This document shows positions 33,000 through 36,194 of a stretch of 36,194 nucleotides of DNA, piece after piece. This stretch comes from Ophiocordyceps camponoti-saundersi (nom. inval.). Its lineage: Eukaryota; Ascomycota; Sordariomycetes; Hypocreales; Ophiocordycipitaceae. The notes below the pieces were generated by a model, which was not told the origin of the DNA, did no database searches, and saw only the letters and a program-made list of their open reading frames with translations. Position 1 is the stretch's first letter, and every line of letters begins with the position of its first letter. The translations under genes were made by a program, and so were the position numbers. The stretch lies in the NCBI GenBank assembly GCA_003339415.1, contig PDHQ01000323.1, positions 1 through 36,194 on the forward strand. Reading direction: 5' to 3'.

Positions 33000-34450
33000 T
33001 TAAGATACTACTATATAATAAAAGTTATTTATTAAGAAAGTAAAAAGGGATAATTAAAAGCGATTTCTCGCTTTTATAAGCGGTAACTTTAATATTATAT
33101 AATTTATAGCTTAGTAAGTAAGACTTTATAGCTAAGCTCCTTTAAAGCTTATATATACTTTTTTTTAATAAGATATAAACTCTGCTTTTTTATTATTTTT
33201 CTTTAAAAAGTTAAAGCTTTTAACTTATAAGTTTTTTCCCTATCTCTTAGTAAATACTTTATATTTTTCTATTTTTAACTTTTTCCCTTTAATAAATATT
33301 TCTTTTTAAGTTATTAAAGATAAGGTCCGCTTTACTATTTTTAATATTATATTATAAAAATCTACTAAGCTTAATAATATCTTTATTAGCTTCTTTAAAA
33401 GTTATAAATAACCTTTTATAATAATCTTAATTAACCTTTTTTAAAAATATATTATTTATAAATATTTCCTTACTTAATATTAAACTTTTAATATTATAGT
33501 TTTTTAAAAAGTAAGAAAAAGCTTAAAAATTTATTAAACTTTAAGCGGCTACTATCTTATCTTTTTTCTTAATACCGTAAATAAGATTATTAAAATTATA
33601 ATAGCGAAGAAAATATCCTATATAGCGGAGTTTATAAGAATCTTATTATAAAGTTAGATAGGTAACCGGCCTAATTAGTTTACTAATAGCGCTTTACTCC
33701 TTTTAATAAAGTTAATTTATACCGCTTAAAGCTTTTAAAGCTCCGCTTCCCTTTTAATATTAAATATAATATACGCTTTTAACTCTATTTTATACTCTAA
33801 GCTAATAGAAATCTTTAACTCCCTTAGCTTTTTTAAGTAAATTATAACTTTCCTTTACTTTTACTTTTTTAACTATACCTCTTACTTAAAAATTAATAAT
33901 AAACTATTAAACTTTTTTTTTATTTTTACTAAAATCCCTTAAAGCTCCTTACTCTCTTTAATATTATTTATTTTATATATTTTATTTTTTTATAAGCGCT
34001 TAAAGTAAGTAACTAATATATTTATTATTAGATTTATAAATAATATTAATATTTTTAATATTAAGCGTACCTCCGCTTAAGTTTACTATTAGCTTTAATA
34101 AGCTTAAGGTATTTACTATAATTAAGTAGTAAAGTATAAAATAACTTTTTAGCTACTTAAAAGTAAGCTCTTTTAGTTTATAAAAGCTTACTCCGCTAAT
34201 ATAACTCTGCTAATTCTTAATAAAATTATTATTTAATTTATATAAAAAGTATATATATTTAGGGTTTAAATTTACCGTAAATTTTAATAAAAACCTTACT
34301 TTTATTACTTTATAAAGAAGCTTAATTATTAATAGCTAGCTTTAACTAAGCTTACTTTATTTACTTAAAGCTTCTTACTCCTTTAAGTAAGGGAAATTTA
34401 TATTAAGGTTATAAAGTTTATAATTACTTTTAACGCTATAATTTACTCTA
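33000..34450 (+). pseudogene. LINE ORF2 reverse transcriptase remnant
   Basis: Between 33,563 and 33,750 the frame reads FFLNTVNKIIKIIIAKKISYIAE, then GNRPN-FTNSALLLLIKLIYTA. This corresponds block by block to the Tad-clade RT pattern LLNTxGKxxExxxARRISxxAE...QxGxRPxRSTxxALxxLxxxIxxAW. Upstream, a charged segment near 33,030-33,060 fits the linker between endonuclease and RT. The FADD catalytic motif, expected near 34,000-34,200, was not identified. A C-terminal RNase H, common in Tad elements, may lie in 34,500-35,900 but I cannot support it. Confidence 0.82.
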
Positions 34451-36084
34451 CTTTAACCCCGCTAAATAAGGAACTTAAAAGCCTTATCTTCTAATAGCTA
34501 GCTATAACTTAGTTTAAGTATTTTTATATTATCTCTAAAATATACTAAGCTATTTTTTCTTATTATATTAAGCCTAAAACCTTTATCTTTTTTATTAATA
34601 TTTACTTATCTTACCGCGCTATTTATAGCTATTAACTCCTTTATATTTAAAAAACCCGCGGCTTATATTTACTTTGCCTCCGAGAGAATCTTTATATACC
34701 TCCGCTAATAGCGTAGGGGTTAGCTTTACCTTACTTACGTTCCCCTTAAATCCCTCTAATCCTTTTTTATTACTTAGGTGCGGACTCTAGATATCTCCTT
34801 TTAATCTCCTAAGACTTTAAAAGCTTATTTTTACGAAAAGTAGTAACTTTATTAGAATTTTTAAAAAGGAAGGCTTTGAAAATATAGCTAGTTCTCTAGA
34901 TATTTTATTAATAAATTACCTTAACTAAAACTTAGCTATATTTTATAAATCTATTAAGGCTTTCTAAAATTCCTTAATAGCGCCTTAACTTAACTTTATA
35001 ATAGTAAAATTAGCCTTAATAAGTTTCTTTATATTTATAATATTCTTATAATTATAACTCCTTATTATTTTTATAATAATAAGGAAGATAAAATAATAGC
35101 TTATTTTACTTTACGCTATAAACTTACTACTTATAAAAGAATATATTTACTTATACTTTTTATAAGTTTAATTTAAAATTATAAGAATTTTAATAAAGCT
35201 TTTAGCTATAAAGTTATTATAAGCCCTCTCGCTTTATAATTTATTCGCTTATAACGCTTTCGCTAATTTAACCTTTTTATATTATCTTATAATATTTAAA
35301 TATAAAGTTTAAGCGTAAGGGATAGTTTTTAATATTTTTTATTATATAATTATTATTATCTATTTACTTTATATTTTATTTTTACTTTTACTCCCCGCTT
35401 TACTTAGCTTTACTTAGCTTACTTAGCTTACGTATCTTTTTTCCCGCCCCGCTTTTTACTTTACTTACGCTTAATAGTATTTTTAACTCTTATAAGCTTA
35501 TCCTTTAAGCTATTATTATCGCTTTCTATTATACGCTTTAACGCCGCTAACGCGGACTTTATAAAAGAAAGCTTTAATATTTAAATAAGGTTTAGTTTAA
35601 GCTTTAGCTTCTCCTTTTCCGCTCCCTTTACCTTTATCTCCTTTATAACTCCTTTATCTTTTTTAATATTATTTACCTCCTTTACTTTACTTATTTTCTC
35701 CGCTTCGCTTACTCTTTTAACTTTATCTTACCCCTCTTTATCTCCCTTAATTATTATTTACTCTAATCCGCTTCCTAATATTAATATAATAAAAATTAGC
35801 GTTTAAGCTATAACTTTATTCTTCGCTTTTAATTTTTTTTTTAACTTTAGCTTTTACTTTCTTTTTAAGCGATTTAAATTAAAAATATATTAAAGCTTAA
35901 AAATATTCTTCGGAATATATTTAAATTAGTTAATTTTAATATAATTTACTATTTTTTAATTAATATTATTTTATATTTAGTTAATATTATACGCTATATT
36001 ATATATAAAAAAATAAAAGTTTTATATTTTAAAGTATATTTTTAATTAAAATTCTTATAAAAATTTTATAATAAAAATATTTTA
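34450..36084 (+). other. LINE ORF2 C-terminal part and 3' end, unresolved
   Basis: The sequence is pyrimidine-rich on the plus strand with many CTT, TCC and CGC words and few interpretable frames. It probably holds the thumb, a possible RNase H domain and the 3' UTR. A short tandem TTTACTTAGC run occurs at 35,397-35,427. Confidence 0.4.
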
Positions 36085-36103
36085 AATAATAATAATAATA
36101 ATA

Positions 36104-36194
<91 letters not shown>
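36085..36194. repeat. AAT tract switching to ATT at right edge
   Basis: Seven AAT units (36,085-36,105) turn directly into an ATT/TTA tract running to the edge, forming a perfect short palindrome at the switch. The AAT part may be the 3' tail of the LINE; the ATT part may be its target or an assembly end. The tract is cut by the window. Confidence 0.95.

Larger units (their letters stand above)
30500..35950 (+). mobile_element. Tad-like non-LTR retrotransposon (LINE)
   Basis: Plus-strand remnants occur in LINE order: ORF1 with zinc knuckles, an APE-type endonuclease, then reverse transcriptase. The motif wording is that of the fungal Tad1 clade. There are no LTRs. The 5' end is not defined (ORF1 starts at or before about 30,850), and the 3' end probably lies close to the AAT tract at 36,085, which may be its simple-repeat tail. 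LINEs nick the target with their endonuclease and copy their RNA in place. This copy is dead: stops occur throughout both ORFs. Confidence 0.85.

Noticed and set aside
36085..36194. Telomere-like repeats at the window ends
   Set aside because: The units are AAT/ATT without the GGG/CCC of TTAGGG telomeres, and RIP would not remove GGG runs.

Overview
This window is a transposon graveyard from a filamentous ascomycete (Pezizomycotina). I infer the host from three things. First, the dinucleotides CA and TG are almost absent on both strands while TA is everywhere and CG is well kept; this is the signature of saturating repeat-induced point mutation (RIP, CpA to TpA), a fungal genome defence. Second, the decayed coding frames belong to element families typical of ascomycetes: chromovirus-like Gypsy, Copia, hAT and Tad-like LINE. 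Third, decayed introns in the hAT transposase keep short-intron fungal architecture (GT, CTAAT branch motif, TAG). ATG is nearly missing and I see no intact host gene, tRNA, rRNA or CRISPR array. Coding frames can be followed only by reading TAA/TAG as former Gln or Trp codons.

Layout. 1-165 is an AAT microsatellite. About 620-5,700 is a minus-strand Gypsy element (Gypsy-1: gag, RT/RNase H, integrase; LTRs not located). About 5,800-7,531 holds sequence with no recognised gene and more surviving CA/TG than the elements. 7,537-26,905 is a minus-strand Copia element of about 5.7 kb once later insertions are removed, with 217-bp LTRs and a perfect 5-bp target duplication. Inside it, 8,157-21,825 is a hAT transposon with 21-bp perfect terminal inverted repeats and a perfect 8-bp duplication. 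Inside the hAT, 12,041-18,965 is a second minus-strand Gypsy (Gypsy-2, 250-bp LTRs, a 5-bp duplication with one mismatch). This is a three-level nest whose order of insertion can be read directly: Copia, then hAT, then Gypsy-2.

Right of the nest, 26,911-28,200 is non-coding flank. 28,290-29,230 is a decayed plus-strand frame I do not recognise. About 30,500 to about 35,900 is a plus-strand Tad-like LINE (ORF1 zinc knuckles, then endonuclease and reverse transcriptase). The window ends in an AAT tract that flips to ATT at 36,105.

No gene here appears able to make a functional protein. The units interact only as insertion targets for one another and as substrates for RIP. I did not find a new molecular system. 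What merits a second look is the intensity and strict context of the RIP, the fully datable nest, the fossil introns, the unexplained cargo-like parts of the hAT and of Gypsy-2, and the unassigned frame at 28.3-29.2 kb.
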